Of a DNA stretch of 64,000 bases, positions 9,956-20,643 are shown one piece after another. Position numbers and translations under genes: made by a program. The notes below the pieces were generated by a model. The model was not told where the DNA came from and searched no databases. It worked only from the letters and a program-made list of their open reading frames with translations. The stretch is from Mastigamoeba balamuthi (Eukaryota; Evosea; Mastigamoebida; Mastigamoebidae). The stretch is taken from NCBI GenBank assembly GCA_902651635.1, contig CACRSC010000031.1, positions 171,405-235,404 of the forward strand, read 5' to 3'. The number at the start of each line of letters is the position of its first letter. The first letter of the stretch is position 1.

Positions 9956-11490
9956 GAGCTGTGCGCGTGCCCCCCAAAGCCCAGCACCAACAACCGCGCC
10001 TGCGGCCTCTGCGCTGCCAGCAAGCAACTGCCGGGCGCGTGGGCCACGCCCCCCGCCTGCTGCGAGGGGGTCGGGCGCTCTGTTTTGTCCGCCGCGCCTG
10101 CGTTGATGCGTCGATGCTTCCCCTCTTTTGATTCAATCGAGACTGACGGTATGTGGGGCCTGAGGGCGAGGGCATGTGTGGGGCGATGCATGAGCTTGCG
10201 CGGACCCCATTGGCGCCACGTGCACGTGCTCGGAAAGCCCAACAAGCTGCTGTCTGGCTCAGCCGTGAGCAGCTGTGCGCCAAAAGTTCCGTATCTCCCA
10301 GACTGCGGGGCGACTTAGAGCTTCCGGGCGTGCCTGTTCTCTGCCGCCAACACGGCGGCGCTGTGCGCTTACGAGCCGGTTCGGCGCTTTTCGCAGCCGA
10401 GTCATGCTGGGATGGCGGTGACTACACAGCATCTTGCGGACCCCTGGGCACTGTCGCATGCGTACAGGATGCGCGAGTACAACACGACTCCCTATGTATA
10501 AATGCTGGTGTGCATGGACCTGAACTCGCGTTGTATTTGGCGAGAATGCTGCCGTGGAGGAGGACTGCAAGCGCCCTGTCGGCGGGTGGTGGGTGAACCA
10601 AGAGCACTACTCACGTGGAAGCACCGGCCAAACGGGAGGGAGGGCAGAAGGCGTCATGGCCTTGTGGGCCTTGAACGGGGTCAGCAATGCCAGTGCAACC
10701 GCTCGCGGGTAGAGGTGAGGATCGTCTTGCCGGTGACGTTGGTCTTCCAATTCTGGGCAACGGCAACGGAATCTCTTTCTGGAGTCCCCTTCTTCGCGTT
10801 GGCGGGATGCCATGGCGACGCTGCCTACCCGGGAGTGAGCATGGCCCGCTGCTCGGCGCTCTTTACACGGACATCATTCGTGGCAGACATCACCATACGG
10901 CACACGGCAATATGGGTCTCCTGGGCGGTGAGACACAGTGCCATTTCCGTCGATACCTTCCGCGAGCCGCAGGTTTCCGTCCAGCAGCATAAAGGTCGAA
11001 GCTGGACATCTCACGGACATCAGCGACCCTCCAAAGCACTACCCTGAACGTATTGAGGGTCTCTGCCGGAGGCCGGTGCGATGGCTCCGACGCTGGCCCT
11101 TGGCCTGTGCTCTGTGGCAACATGCGGATAACCGCGCAGAACCAGCCTTCGCAACCGCCAAACCGCCGCATTTCCGACGTAGTTCTACGCACGGCCCAGC
11201 TCACCTCGTTGTAGCGCCTCTCCAACAGCTTCCCCTGATCACTAAGAGTGTTTCTGTTGGCATACAGGCCCATCAACTCAGTGGCTCTGGAGCTCGGAGC
11301 CATTATTGGAAGGAAGGCCCGCTGGGATCGTTGCCAGTGGCTGGTGGCCGAAGAAGACGGCAGAACACCGGAGAGAAGCGAAGACTCCGAAGACACCCGC
11401 TGACGTGTCAGAGTCCACAAAAACCGTTGAGAGAGCAGCAGTGTGACACAAAGTTTGATTGAGCTGTGGGAAGCACAGGGCATCTTCGTT
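9956..11490. other. Long spacer without a supported gene
   Basis: About 1.5 kb between ZNRD2 and the VMO1-like gene. Several open frames exist but none is conserved between this spacer and its duplicate at 20644-21750, and none resembles a known family. The block nearest the VMO1-like ATG is conserved between copies (see 11335-11440). Confidence 0.6.
11335..11440 (+). promoter_or_regulatory. Conserved upstream block of VMO1-like gene, copy 1
   Basis: GAAGACGGCAGAACACCG and TGACGTGTCAGAGTCCACAA recur before the second VMO1-like gene (21610-21680), while the surrounding spacer has drifted. Retention 50-150 bp upstream of both ATGs suggests the promoter. TGACGTGTCA is itself an inverted repeat close to a CRE-type site. 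Confidence 0.45.
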
Positions 11491-12216
11491 ATGCACGCCT
11501 CGATCGTGGGTCTCCTCGTCGCCTTGCTGGGCTGCGCGGCCTGCAGTGCAACGGAAATCGTGTTCAACGGGGCGGTCGGCACATGGGGCGCATGGGACGC
11601 CTGCCCAGACAACTCGTACGCTGCGGGGATGTGGACCAAGAGCCAGGCGGACCACGGCGCCATCGACGACACGGCCATGAACGGCGTCAGGCTGCTGTGC
11701 AAGTCGGAAGACGGTACCTCCCTGCCCTACACTCCGCAGTCCTCTGTGGGCGAGAGGGGCACGTGGGACACGCCAACCCACTGCCCGTCGGTACGTATTC
11801 TGTCACGGCGACAGAGAGCTCGCTCACGACCATAACCCAGGGTCTCTTCGTCGTGGGCTTCATGGTCCGGTTCCAGGAGTGCTGCAGCGCCAAGGATGAC
11901 ACCGCGCTGAACAGGATCATCTTCATCTGCAACAATCCCTCGGGCACGCAGAAGTACTACAGCCCTGAGCTGGGCAAGTGCGCAGCTGCTTCAACCAGAC
12001 AGAGACAGACACTCAGAAAACTCTGCACTTGCATTGCACAGGACGAGCTGGGGTGAGTGGTCGACCGAGTACCTATGCCCTCCGGAGTACGTGGCAGGGG
12101 CTATCAGGACCAGGGTCCAGGACAGTGTGGGCTTGGGCGATGACACTGCCATGAACGGAGTTGCCCTGCGCTGCATCCCTTATCTGGACCAGGTCACTGC
12201 ACCGGATGCACACTGA
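11491..12216 (+). CDS. VMO1-like secreted protein, copy 1
   Basis: Three exons (11491-11790, 11841-11977, 12042-12216), 203 residues. A signal peptide (MHASIVGLLVALLGCAAC) is followed by VMO-I type beta-prism repeats: WGAWDACP...YAAGMWTKSQ...DDTAMNGVRLLC, then FVVGFMVRFQ...DDTALNRIIFIC, then SWGEWSTEYLCP...GLGDDTAMNGVALRC. These are the W-G-x-W, C-P, DDTAxNG and C repeats of vitelline membrane outer layer protein 1. The protein is probably secreted; the ligand is unknown (a carbohydrate-binding role is speculation). It is a close paralogue of the gene at 21751-22466, with identical exon structure. Confidence 0.88.
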
Positions 12217-12289
12217 GCTTGCAAACTCCCCACCGACATGAAGGAGAATCGCAAACGAAGGGAAGAGCTGGTCATCTCGTTTGTACAAA

Positions 12290-12500
12290 CACGCCAGGAG
12301 AGTAGATGATATGTAGAAATTATACAGATAGACTTGATACAGGTTGTATAGATTTTCCTTGTTAATTCATCATGTATATGTACAGTACCATAAGGGTATA
12401 AGCAATAGTAGAAGCATAAGTACACCTTATGTAGTGAATGATTTGAATTGCTGTGACTAGTACATCAGGATAGTAGATGATATTAATAGTATAGATGCAT
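12290..12500 (+). repeat. Left inverted terminal repeat region
   Basis: AT-rich end of the element. Its outer 35 bp match the reverse complement of 19410-19444 with a few mismatches. Subterminal blocks at about 12368 (CATCATGTAT), 12430 (GTAGTGAATG) and 12470 (AGTAGATGAT) match inverted blocks in the right end in the same order. Confidence 0.65.
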
Positions 12501-12624
12501 GAGAAAAAGAGCTTTGTTTTTTTCCTTCCACGTCCACTGCCACTGCTGCCACGTCCACCTCCACATTTGCTGCCACCTCCGCCACCACATCTGCTGCAGC
12601 CACTGCAGCCACCGTGCTATAGCT

Positions 12625-13260
12625 TCACTGGGCCTGCTGGGCCGCCTCAGTCGCTTGTGCTGCCATGACGGCTGCAGCAGCAGCAATGGCACCACAGCTG
12701 TGGCCACGGCCACGTGCACGGCCACCACGTGTGCCATGCCCACGAGCACCACGGCCGCGATCTGCTGCTGTGCCACGTCCACCACCATGCCTGCTGTGGC
12801 CACTGCGGCCAGTATGCCCACGGCCATGCACACTACCTTCATCAGCATCGTCGTCATCACTCTCATCCTCGTCCTCCTCCTCTGTGGAACGTGCAGCTGC
12901 AGCTGCAGCCCTGCAGGCAGTATGTTAGGGGTTTTAAACCATACACTAAAAAAGGTTTTGAAGAGAAAACCTCTTGGCAGCATTGCTGCACCTCGTGCGC
13001 CAACACGTCTCCAGCCAGTCGTTCCAGCACCTGCCTGTGTTGAAGAGTGAGTTGGTGAGTGGAGGAAAGGGGCACGGTGCAGCACACCAACGTCTGCATC
13101 TGTAGCAATGAGGTGTCTCTCTCTCTCTGTAAGCAGGGCCAGGGCCTCAGCCCTGTCCTGCTCATCAATGTATCTAAACACCCTAGAGATGAAGAGGAAG
13201 AGAAGAGGAAGAAGGAGGAGGAAGGGGCACACACACATCAGAGATCTCACATGAGAGATA
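12625..13260 (-). CDS. Unrecognised multi-exon gene in the element
   Basis: Read on the minus strand, helical segments (YIDEQDRAEALALLTERE; VLERLAGDVLAHEVQQCCQE) are separated by short gaps with GT...AG ends and polypyrimidine tracts. They join to an acidic tract (TEEEDEDESDDDADEG), then a Gly/His/Arg-rich tail (HGRGHTGRSGHSRHGGGRG) and an Ala-rich end. The 5' end is not defined. RG/GH-rich tails often bind nucleic acid, but no family is recognised. The opposite-strand frames here look like shadows. Confidence 0.4.
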
Positions 13261-13323
13261 GGCATCCGTGTAAATGAATAAAATCTGTTCTTCATTTTTC
13301 TGCATTGACAGAGGGATTGCACA

Positions 13324-15774
13324 ATGAAGCGTGCTCACAGCATACATGATGAGTGGCGGTGCCATACATGCAATGACCATGTATTCGACAACTTCTCAAA
13401 CATGCTTCGTCGGCACTGCAACCACGAGATACAACGGCTCGTGGGGCACGAATGGCAGTCATGGCTGGCACCATCAGAGGACATTCTCAAGATCAGCGGA
13501 TACTTTGACAAAGATGACCAGCCAGCACCAGCTGTTTTGGGCGAGCCTCTTACCCAAATTGACCAGCTGTTCAAGCAGAGCAGTAGTAATGCAAGCATGT
13601 TCTGTGCAGAAGCAGAGAAGCTGCCCATTGATGTGTACCGTGCATGGATGCTTGCTGCTGGCCTGTCGAGCAAGCAGATGAGCTGTAGCAGGAGAGCAAC
13701 TGTGCTGCTGCTGTTCAAGGTGGCCAGTGCTCGTGCACAGCAGATAGCTAAGACAAAAGCTGCTGCTGCAGAAGAAGAGGACACAGACAGCCTGCAAGAC
13801 ATGCCCTTAGCTGCTGATAACTCTCCTGAGCATAATAATGGCACTTCTGAACACCCTTCTTCACAGCTACTTGCTGCTGAGGTATGAGTGTCATCATCTC
13901 AATTCCTTGACATAGTATGAAATACAGCAGTTCAGCAGTGATGAGCTGTGGGCAGCACCATGGATTGTAGGGGACAAGAGGTCAGAGGAAGCAGCAGCAT
14001 CACCATGGCTGTCGGGCCGCATGGCAGTGCTGCAGCGAGAGCGAGCAATGCTGCACTACATTGTCAGTGGGACAGATGTGCAGCAGCAGCGCTATATCAA
14101 CCTGCTGCAAGCCCATGCAGTCCGACCACATGTAACACCCCGCCTTCTAAGCACAACGACTGGCCTGTGCCACATTGGTGACCTTGCTGTGTTCAAGCTT
14201 GAGACATCTGCCAGTGACGACATGCTTGACCAGATCAGCTCAACACTGTTGCACATGACAGGCACAGTGACAGACAATGTGCGGGCCGTGATTGAGGCAT
14301 ACTCAGCAAACGTGTGGCACAGTCAGCTTGCCCACCGCAACCCAGTCAACTCACTGATTGACTGGGTCCACGTGCTGCTGAGCAATCCCCTCGTGGAGTT
14401 GTGCATTCTCGTGGCATCCAATCCAAGCATTGCTGCAGCTGCAGCTGGTCGGGTGCCACTTGTGGCAGAGTACTCAGAGACAGCAGCATTCCGTGACATC
14501 TCCAATGCTGCACTGGAGTGCCACACCAGGGCCGGGCGCATGAGCACATCCATTATCATTGCCTATGGTGACTACATTGACAAGCACAAGGTCTCCTCAA
14601 AGGGCTCGTGTGAGGCAGTCATGATGCATATCCTTAACATGTCACGTAAGATGTGAGATATGCCATTCATGCAGCTGATGCTCAGTGAGCTGTGTGGGCG
14701 TCCTGATGATGCTACGTGCGGCGATGCCTGCTGCCAGAGCAAATTGCCCTCAGGGATGGCATCCATATGTGGGTTGCCTCACGAGCAGCACCAGCATGGG
14801 TGTATGGTGTGTTAGACCTGCAGATAGCTGATACGATGCAGCAGTACAAGAACGTCTCCTGTTCGTGCCCCGGGGGTGTCGACCGCTACTACACGTGCCC
14901 ACAGTGCCTTGCTAGCACTGAGGACTTTGTGGCACAGCGTAGTGCTGCAGCTCAGCCCGACACAGTGACAACTGGGGCACAGCTCGACAAGATCATCCAG
15001 TTATCAAACTTCGAGGAGGCCAAGGCTGCTCTGCACTGCCTTGGCATGATGCCCACTGCTCTGATCAACCCGAACCTGTTTGTGCCAGTGGCAAGTGTCG
15101 CAGCAATACAGGCCAAGGACCCACTTCACATCTGCCTACATGACGGACGTGATGCTGCCATGATGTTGTACCACTCTCGAATTCAACTGCCTGTGTCAAA
15201 CCTCAACATTCTTGAGCACCGCATTATCATGTCACATAAGTACCTAAAGGGCAACAGTGCACCTTCAGCACTGCAACACTGCAATACGTGGAAGTCCCAC
15301 GAGGCACTGGCATTCTTACTGACGGCCCCCTGGCTGCTGGACTCTCTTATCACTGATACGGATGTCATGCAGTACTGGAACACGAGTGCGACCATCCACT
15401 TCTTAATGTCATCACCCCAGATCATACCCAGCATCTGTGCACAGCTACTACATCGGCTCTACACTCTTCAGCGAGATGCTCTGTGGCGGTGGTCTCCTCC
15501 CACCAATAGCAGCAGTGGCAGAGCCAGCAGCAGGGCCAGGGGCAGTGGCAGGCCCGTGGATGGCAGCAGTGGTGGTGAGCCCTCGGGCAGCAGTGGCAGT
15601 GCTGGGGGCAGCAAGGGCATTGGCAGCAGCGATCACAGCAAGGACGAGTTCAGTGATAGTGAGGGTGACAAAAGTGACGAGGACAGCAAGGAAAGCAGCA
15701 TTACCCCCACCCAGGATGCTGGTGCTGCCAACCTCTTTTCAATAGTTCACTTCAACATAGCTGTTAAAATGTGA
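13324..15774 (+). CDS. Main unrecognised gene of the element
   Basis: Three open blocks, 13324-13881, 13916-14645 and about 14738-15774, are separated by gaps that look like introns (GTATGAG...ATAG; GTAAGAT...CCAG) and keep frame. The N-terminus has a C2H2-like finger (WRCHTCNDHVFDNFSNMLRRHC). The middle is helical and Ala/Ser-rich. The third block has a Cys cluster (CSCPGGVDRYYTCPQC) and a Ser/Gly low-complexity tail ending acidic. About 770 residues in total. A finger-bearing large protein central in a TIR element is the obvious transposase candidate, but I could not identify a DDE/D triad or any family, so this stays a hypothesis. Confidence 0.5.
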
Positions 15775-16880
15775 ACTGGTCTTGTTTCATCGTTTAAAGT
15801 GACCTATTTCCTCATAGACTTGTTCTATTTGTATGAACTCAACGTCATTCGATTCCCATTATGTAGGCGCTTCTAGTGATACCTTATTATATGTTCGATA
15901 TACTTTTCTCTTTCTGTTTGACTAGGTTCTACTCTTCTCTCCACTAGCTCAGATTATTGTTTTTTAGCATACTTTTGTTCTCCGTTTCTTTTTCTTTTCA
16001 TTATATCCTTATATATAATATATCATTTGATTCCCATTATCATTACTTTTTAAATGATATCTTTGCTTTTCTTTAGTCTTATCTTTATGATCTTTGTATT
16101 ACTCATTTGTTGTGTTGCTTTTGACTTGTTCATTATTATTGCCTACCCATCCAAATTCGTTCTTCATACTTTATTTGCATAAGTCCAATGCAATAAGATG
16201 GGTGATTGCATTGCCGGTTTGATGATCTATATACATATTACTTAGCCTCTTTGATTGATAATCGGTCTGCCCAGATCTGATTCCCGGTAACAGGATCTTG
16301 CTATACCAGTTTCTGAAAGTTAAAAATGATAGTTCTTCTCAGCTTTGAATCTGCGCGCAATGTTGTCCATATGAATGTGCCCCCCCCCATGTGACCTTAC
16401 GGAGAAGCAGCCCGCCCAATCTCAAGGAATCCCCCTTGCAACTGTCCAAGAGATCTTACAAGGTATGCTGATAAGATTCAGTGGAGCTTTAAGTGCACGC
16501 ATGCCCACTGCCCTGCTCCCCATTATGGAGCCAGGTCATCCGCCAGATTTCCTTAGACACTCCCAGGGGCCATCGATACTATTCATATGAATAGGTCAAC
16601 TGAACTGTCACTCGATTGTGATGTTGCCCAGACTATCAAGGGAGTTAAGAGAGTATTATTTTGATAAAACGGTAAAAAAAGGGGAAATTAGTAATATTAT
16701 GGGAGTCTCTTCTGTATGAGACATTGGTTGTTCACACAGCTGACATTCTCTATCATTCAAATGAATGTGATAAGAGCAGTGTAACAGGCTATCATTCAAA
16801 TGACATCAGTGGATGGTGTTGATGATGTCAATGATGACGTTATTTGCTTTTTGTGTCCCCAACTGTACCTAAGATTTTTC
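15775..16880. other. AT-rich stretch of the element with no supported gene
   Basis: About 1.1 kb of AT-rich DNA with short T-rich tracts and no open frame of interest. ATCATTCAAATGA-like inverted segments occur near 16752 and 16790. I see no coding or RNA feature. Confidence 0.6.
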
Positions 16881-17479
16881 CCTAGTGAAAATCTCTGTGC
16901 AGCCAGCCATGAGCATCTCGCCTCTGATGCCCTGCAGGCACTTGCAGAGATCTGCAGCAGTGGCCCTTAAGGCGCTCACAGACCTCAATAAGTGGCGTGC
17001 CCTCCCCCCTTCCCGATATTATGTGATCACATTGCATCTTCGTTCCACTGCAGCTGCAACACGTCGAATTCCCAGACCCGTAGCACATACACACACACAG
17101 CCCACTACCACCAAGCAGTACTCAAAGGTGCGCCGAGCAGGGCACCCCCTCACCCTCCTTCTCCCGTCTAGTGCACACGTAGGCCTCACATGAGTCGGCG
17201 TCTGTGTGTTGTTACCCACCCCACAGGCGACAGAGTATTTCAAGAGGCCCAGACCCCGTGCAGCCCGCCGCCCCTGCAGAGGTCCCTGCCGAGCACCTCT
17301 CTGATGCCGTGTGCCACCTGGTGACCTACAGTGTGCTCTGCGACGACTGTATATCTGGACTGATGCCGACTTGAACCCCTGTGTCTCTGTGTGGACCCAT
17401 TCTCGACGCCGCTGTCTCGGTCCCTCATGCCTGTGTTACTGCCCTGGCATTCCTCCTGCATGACAGGGCGGGCCACTGA

Positions 17480-18270
17480 ATGACAGCACAACGCCCTGCA
17501 GCTGCTGGCTGCCATCACAGGGGCACTGGCCACACACAGTCCCGAGCTCGTCTCGGTGGTGCTGGTGGCCGTGACAAGTGCAGCACCACCCACCTCACGT
17601 TCATCACCAAGTGGCTGCAGCAGGCCAGCATGACCAGTGAGCTGGTGGTGCTTGTGAATGTAGTCAGTGCATGCCCGGGCGGTGGCAGCATGCTCACAGC
17701 AAGTGGGGCACTCAATGCGGCACTGGTGGTGATGCTGCAGTGTGCATGGGCACAGTGACTGTGTGCACATGGTTGGAGGAGTTGTTCCACAGGGCCCATA
17801 TGATGCTCTCGGGTGCTCACCGCTGCTGAAGCCCCCATAGGCATTTGCGTGGTGCATCATGAGTGTGGCCCGTGCAGAGGTCAAGGAAGAGAGCATCCAG
17901 ATGGACCACAGTGCTGTGGACTGCTGCCGGTGGTGAGTGCAGGCTGATGCTGAAGTTGATGCTTGTGCAGGCGCAGGTCCTCAGAGCCTTAAGGAAGGGT
18001 GACGTGTTCAGCAGTGAAGTTCACACAGCCTTGCAGGAGATCAACAAGGTGTGGTGGCCTCCGTGTGGAACACGAGATCAATTGCATATTTGTATTCATT
18101 CTGTGCAGAGTCTGAGGGGAGCTGTGCTGGCGCTGAGGGAGGACGTCTATGACAAGGACACAGATCCCAAGGGCACCGACCTGGTGGCCAAGTGCATGGC
18201 GAGGGGACAGTACCTGCGGGTGATGGTCGTGGTGCTGCTTGAGTGCAGGGCCAAGTCCAAGTTGGACTGA
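17480..18270 (+). CDS. Unrecognised exon set in the element
   Basis: Two convincing coding blocks: 17580-17745 (HLTFITKWLQQASMTSELVV...) and about 17970-18270 (VLRALRKGDVFSSEVHTALQ, then after a GT-AG gap at about 18048-18107, SLRGAVLALREDVYDKD... to the TGA ending at 18270). Intervening sequence contains plausible splice ends but exact joins are unclear. No family recognised. It could be part of one element-encoded protein. Confidence 0.35.
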
Positions 18271-19159
18271 TGTTGCTGTGCTCGCTTGCTCCCTCTAAAA
18301 CAAAGGGTCAAGTTGGCTGCTGAATTTTACCTTGAGCTTTGTATGCTATGTCAGCAGTTATCGCTGGACACCTGGTCCAGATAGAAACTGGGGGCTGGGG
18401 ATGTCGTGATGATCATTCAACAGTCTTTCACCACCTGTCTGCCGTCCTTCATGCCCAACTGTCTGGACCGTGCTCACACAGTCTCACAGCACTCAGCTCC
18501 ACAACATTGGAGACTGCAAACTGCCTCGGGAAGAAGTAGTGAGCCCCCCCAGTCACCCCTGTGTCTCACAAGACCATCCCAGCTGGGCCACGATGAGCAC
18601 CGCACGTGGTGGTTCTCCCTCAAGTTGTGACAGTGGCACTGCATTCTGCCACTGGTTCCTCATGTTGTTTATAGACTATGCCTCTTAGCACCTGTGGCCC
18701 ATGTTTCCCCTTCACTACAAGGTGATGTGCTCATAGCACTCTATCAACCTTGCACATAATAGCCACCATTCTATCATCCCTGTGGACCTTCCACTCGCAT
18801 GGGTGGTCAGTGGTCAATCCCGAGGATGATGCAGATGCCATTGAGGCAATTCACTTGACACTCTGACGCCCCCCGCCCATGATCCATGTGCCAAACTTAA
18901 TCTCTATACCCTCCCTCCAGCTGTCGGCATGCTTCTTGCTCACCTCACAGCCATGTGACGCCCCCTTCTTCATGGCCCACCCATTTTTTCCATGTGATCC
19001 CTTTTGAGCCGTCCCCCCACTGACTACAGTGCACCACCAGGCTGTGCCCTTCGTGTACACTGTTGGCTGAGCAGCTTCCCATTTCCCACACCCAATCCAA
19101 AAAATCTTAACACTCTATTTATCAATTTACTACTGCTTACAATTCATGTGCAACACATC
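18271..19159. other. Element 3' part without a supported gene
   Basis: Moderately AT-rich non-coding sequence, with open frames below 80 codons and no conserved features seen. It ends in the right terminal repeat region. Confidence 0.5.
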
Positions 19160-19444
19160 TACTACTTCATACAGTATATAATCATCTACTCTATTGTACA
19201 TGAAGTATTGTGTACCATATTCATAACATATAATTTATTTCTTCATCAATACTAACATTGCCATTGTTTAACCACTTTACTGTCTCTACCTCATTTTGAT
19301 ACATAATGTAGATATAAAAACTACGATATAGATACAGAGTACATTATGAGATTCACTACGTATGTACTATACATGATGTACAATACACTTACATATGCAT
19401 ACTACATAGACCAAAATCTATACATCATCTTCTCGCCTGGCGTG
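19160..19444 (-). repeat. Right inverted terminal repeat region
   Basis: AT-rich end whose reverse complement resembles 12290-12500. The outermost CACGCCAGG is exact and the subterminal blocks come in the same order. Host homology to duplicate copy 2 resumes, diverged, just outside and becomes clear from 19681. Confidence 0.6.
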
Positions 19445-19680
19445 AATCTCACCGTGTTGGATAATTATTTGGCCTCCTCTGTATTTCGGTTCACCAAATC
19501 CAAAGTGAGTCCTCTTCCTTCACTTACTGCAGCAGCACCTCACTTCAGGAATGTGGCCACAAGCATCGCCATGTGGCTGGACTGATTATACTGTAAAGAA
19601 AACACAGGACCGAAGTCACTTAACCCGCAATGGATAAGAAGGGGCTGTTCTAAGCAAAATTCGGCTCCCTTGGATTGGTC

Positions 19681-19968
19681 TCTGAGAACAACACACGGCA
19701 GAAGTCACAGAAACCACAGGGACAAGGATGAGGTGTTCACAATTAACGGCTCTGCCCTATCCGTACCAGGCTGCCCATGAGCCTCTATGCGAGCACGAAC
19801 CTCTTCCTGCCCTCTGTTCGCATCAAGCATTTTAACAGCTCGGGAGACCCAAAACCACCCGAACTTTGGCGTTGCTGTTGTGGTGTGCTTTTGATGCGGG
19901 ATTGAGTTGAATTGCAGGTGGGGTTTGCTGTTATACGTTAACGTGCCAGAGTCAAGTGTTTAGCGCGT
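19681..19968 (+). repeat. Direct repeat R, copy 1
   Basis: A 288-bp block starting TCTGAGAACAACACAC and ending CAAGTGTTTAGCGCGT, nearly identical to 22687-22978. It is the spacer between the VMO1-like gene and the ARM gene in the inferred ancestral order, and so part of the same tandem duplication. Confidence 0.85.
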
Positions 19969-20226
19969 TAGAGCTGCGGGAACCCCACCTGGTGCAGCAG
20001 GTCCCCCGACTGTGGCGGCGGCGTCGTGGTGGGCGCGTACGGCGACCGCAGGCCGCGGAACGAGCTGCCGCATGCCAAGAGGGGGGCCGCAGGGTCGACG
20101 CCCACGCCAACGCCCATGCCCATAGTCACGCCCATGCCCATGCCCATTCCGATGCCCATGTTCATGCCCGTCTGGTTGAAGGGCGTCACTGCGGGGCCCG
20201 TGACACTGTATGTACTGCATGCCGCC
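19969..20226 (-). pseudogene. Fragment of the ARM-repeat gene 3' part
   Basis: Matches 23309-23598 (the Met-Gly-rich C-terminal region of the neighbouring ARM protein gene) with point differences and a shorter Met-Gly repeat. It lacks the 330 bp matching 22979-23308, which holds the true C-terminus and stop, and has no upstream exons. It is a relic of the tandem duplication, joined directly to a ZNRD2 fragment. Confidence 0.8.
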
Positions 20227-20643
20227 GGGAAGTCGCCGCCTCTGCTGCCCCCGCCCCCGCCCCCGCCGCAGCCGCCGCAGCCACTCAGGTGCTGCAATTA
20301 CACTTTTCCCGCCACTTCCACTTCCACTGCCACTGCCACACCCCCTCTCCCACTGCTTTCCCACTGCCACCCCTGCGTGTCCTCTGCTGACCTGGAAGGC
20401 CCGCGGGCGGCCCCAGCGCCCGCGCAGAAGGAGCACAGGGCCGCTGAGGCCCAGGGCGCCCCAGCCCGCCGAGCCCGCGCCGAGCGAGCGCATTCTCGAG
20501 CCCCCCGCGACGACGGCGACGGCGACGAGGGCGACGACGGGCGCAGCTCCGGCGGCAGAGGTGGTGCAGGTGGAGGCCGCGCTGAGGCAGGGTCTCGCCA
20601 GGGCCGAGGCACTCGCAGAGCTGAGCGCCGTCGGCGCACACTG
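20227..20643 (+). pseudogene. Fragment of ZNRD2 (end of exon 2, intron 2, exon 3)
   Basis: Corresponds to about 9435-9955. The intron (GTGCTGCAATTACACTTTTC...) is conserved, and exon 3 is recognisable (ALRQGLARAEALAELSAVGAH) with internal deletions. It has no zinc ribbon, start or promoter of its own. Its 5' boundary at about 20226 is the duplication junction with the ARM fragment. Confidence 0.8.

Larger units (their letters stand above)
9435..12288. repeat. Segmental duplication, copy 1
   Basis: This stretch (ZNRD2 exon 2 end through the VMO1-like gene) recurs at about 20227-22511 in the same orientation. Coding parts are strongly similar. The intergenic part has diverged and differs in length (about 1.5 kb here, 1.1 kb in copy 2) but keeps recognisable blocks. 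Homology stops at GTACAA (12283-12288), exactly where the 7-kb element begins. Confidence 0.85.
12290..19444. mobile_element. 7.15-kb TIR-flanked insertion of unknown family
   Basis: The two ends are inverted copies: CACGCCAGG followed by (A/C)GAG(T/A)AGATGAT begins at 12290, and the reverse complement begins at 19444. Similarity continues in patches for about 200 bp (CATCATGTAT, GTAGTGAAT, AGTAGATGAT blocks). The interior is clearly AT-richer than the host genes and uses different codons. Comparison with duplicate copy 2, which is uninterrupted near 22511, shows this DNA was inserted between GTACAA and a diverged continuation after 19444. No clean target-site duplication is visible. No transposase, integrase, polymerase or capsid was recognised, so the family is undetermined. 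It could be a cut-and-paste type DNA transposon. Confidence 0.7.

Noticed and set aside
10153-10596. Possible protein-coding gene between ZNRD2 and VMO1
   Set aside because: The frame is not maintained in the duplicated spacer and shows no domain or intron signals.
12290-19444. Calling the insertion a large virus-like element or a named transposon superfamily
   Set aside because: TIRs and size alone do not decide; no capsid, polymerase, integrase or known transposase motif could be recognised.
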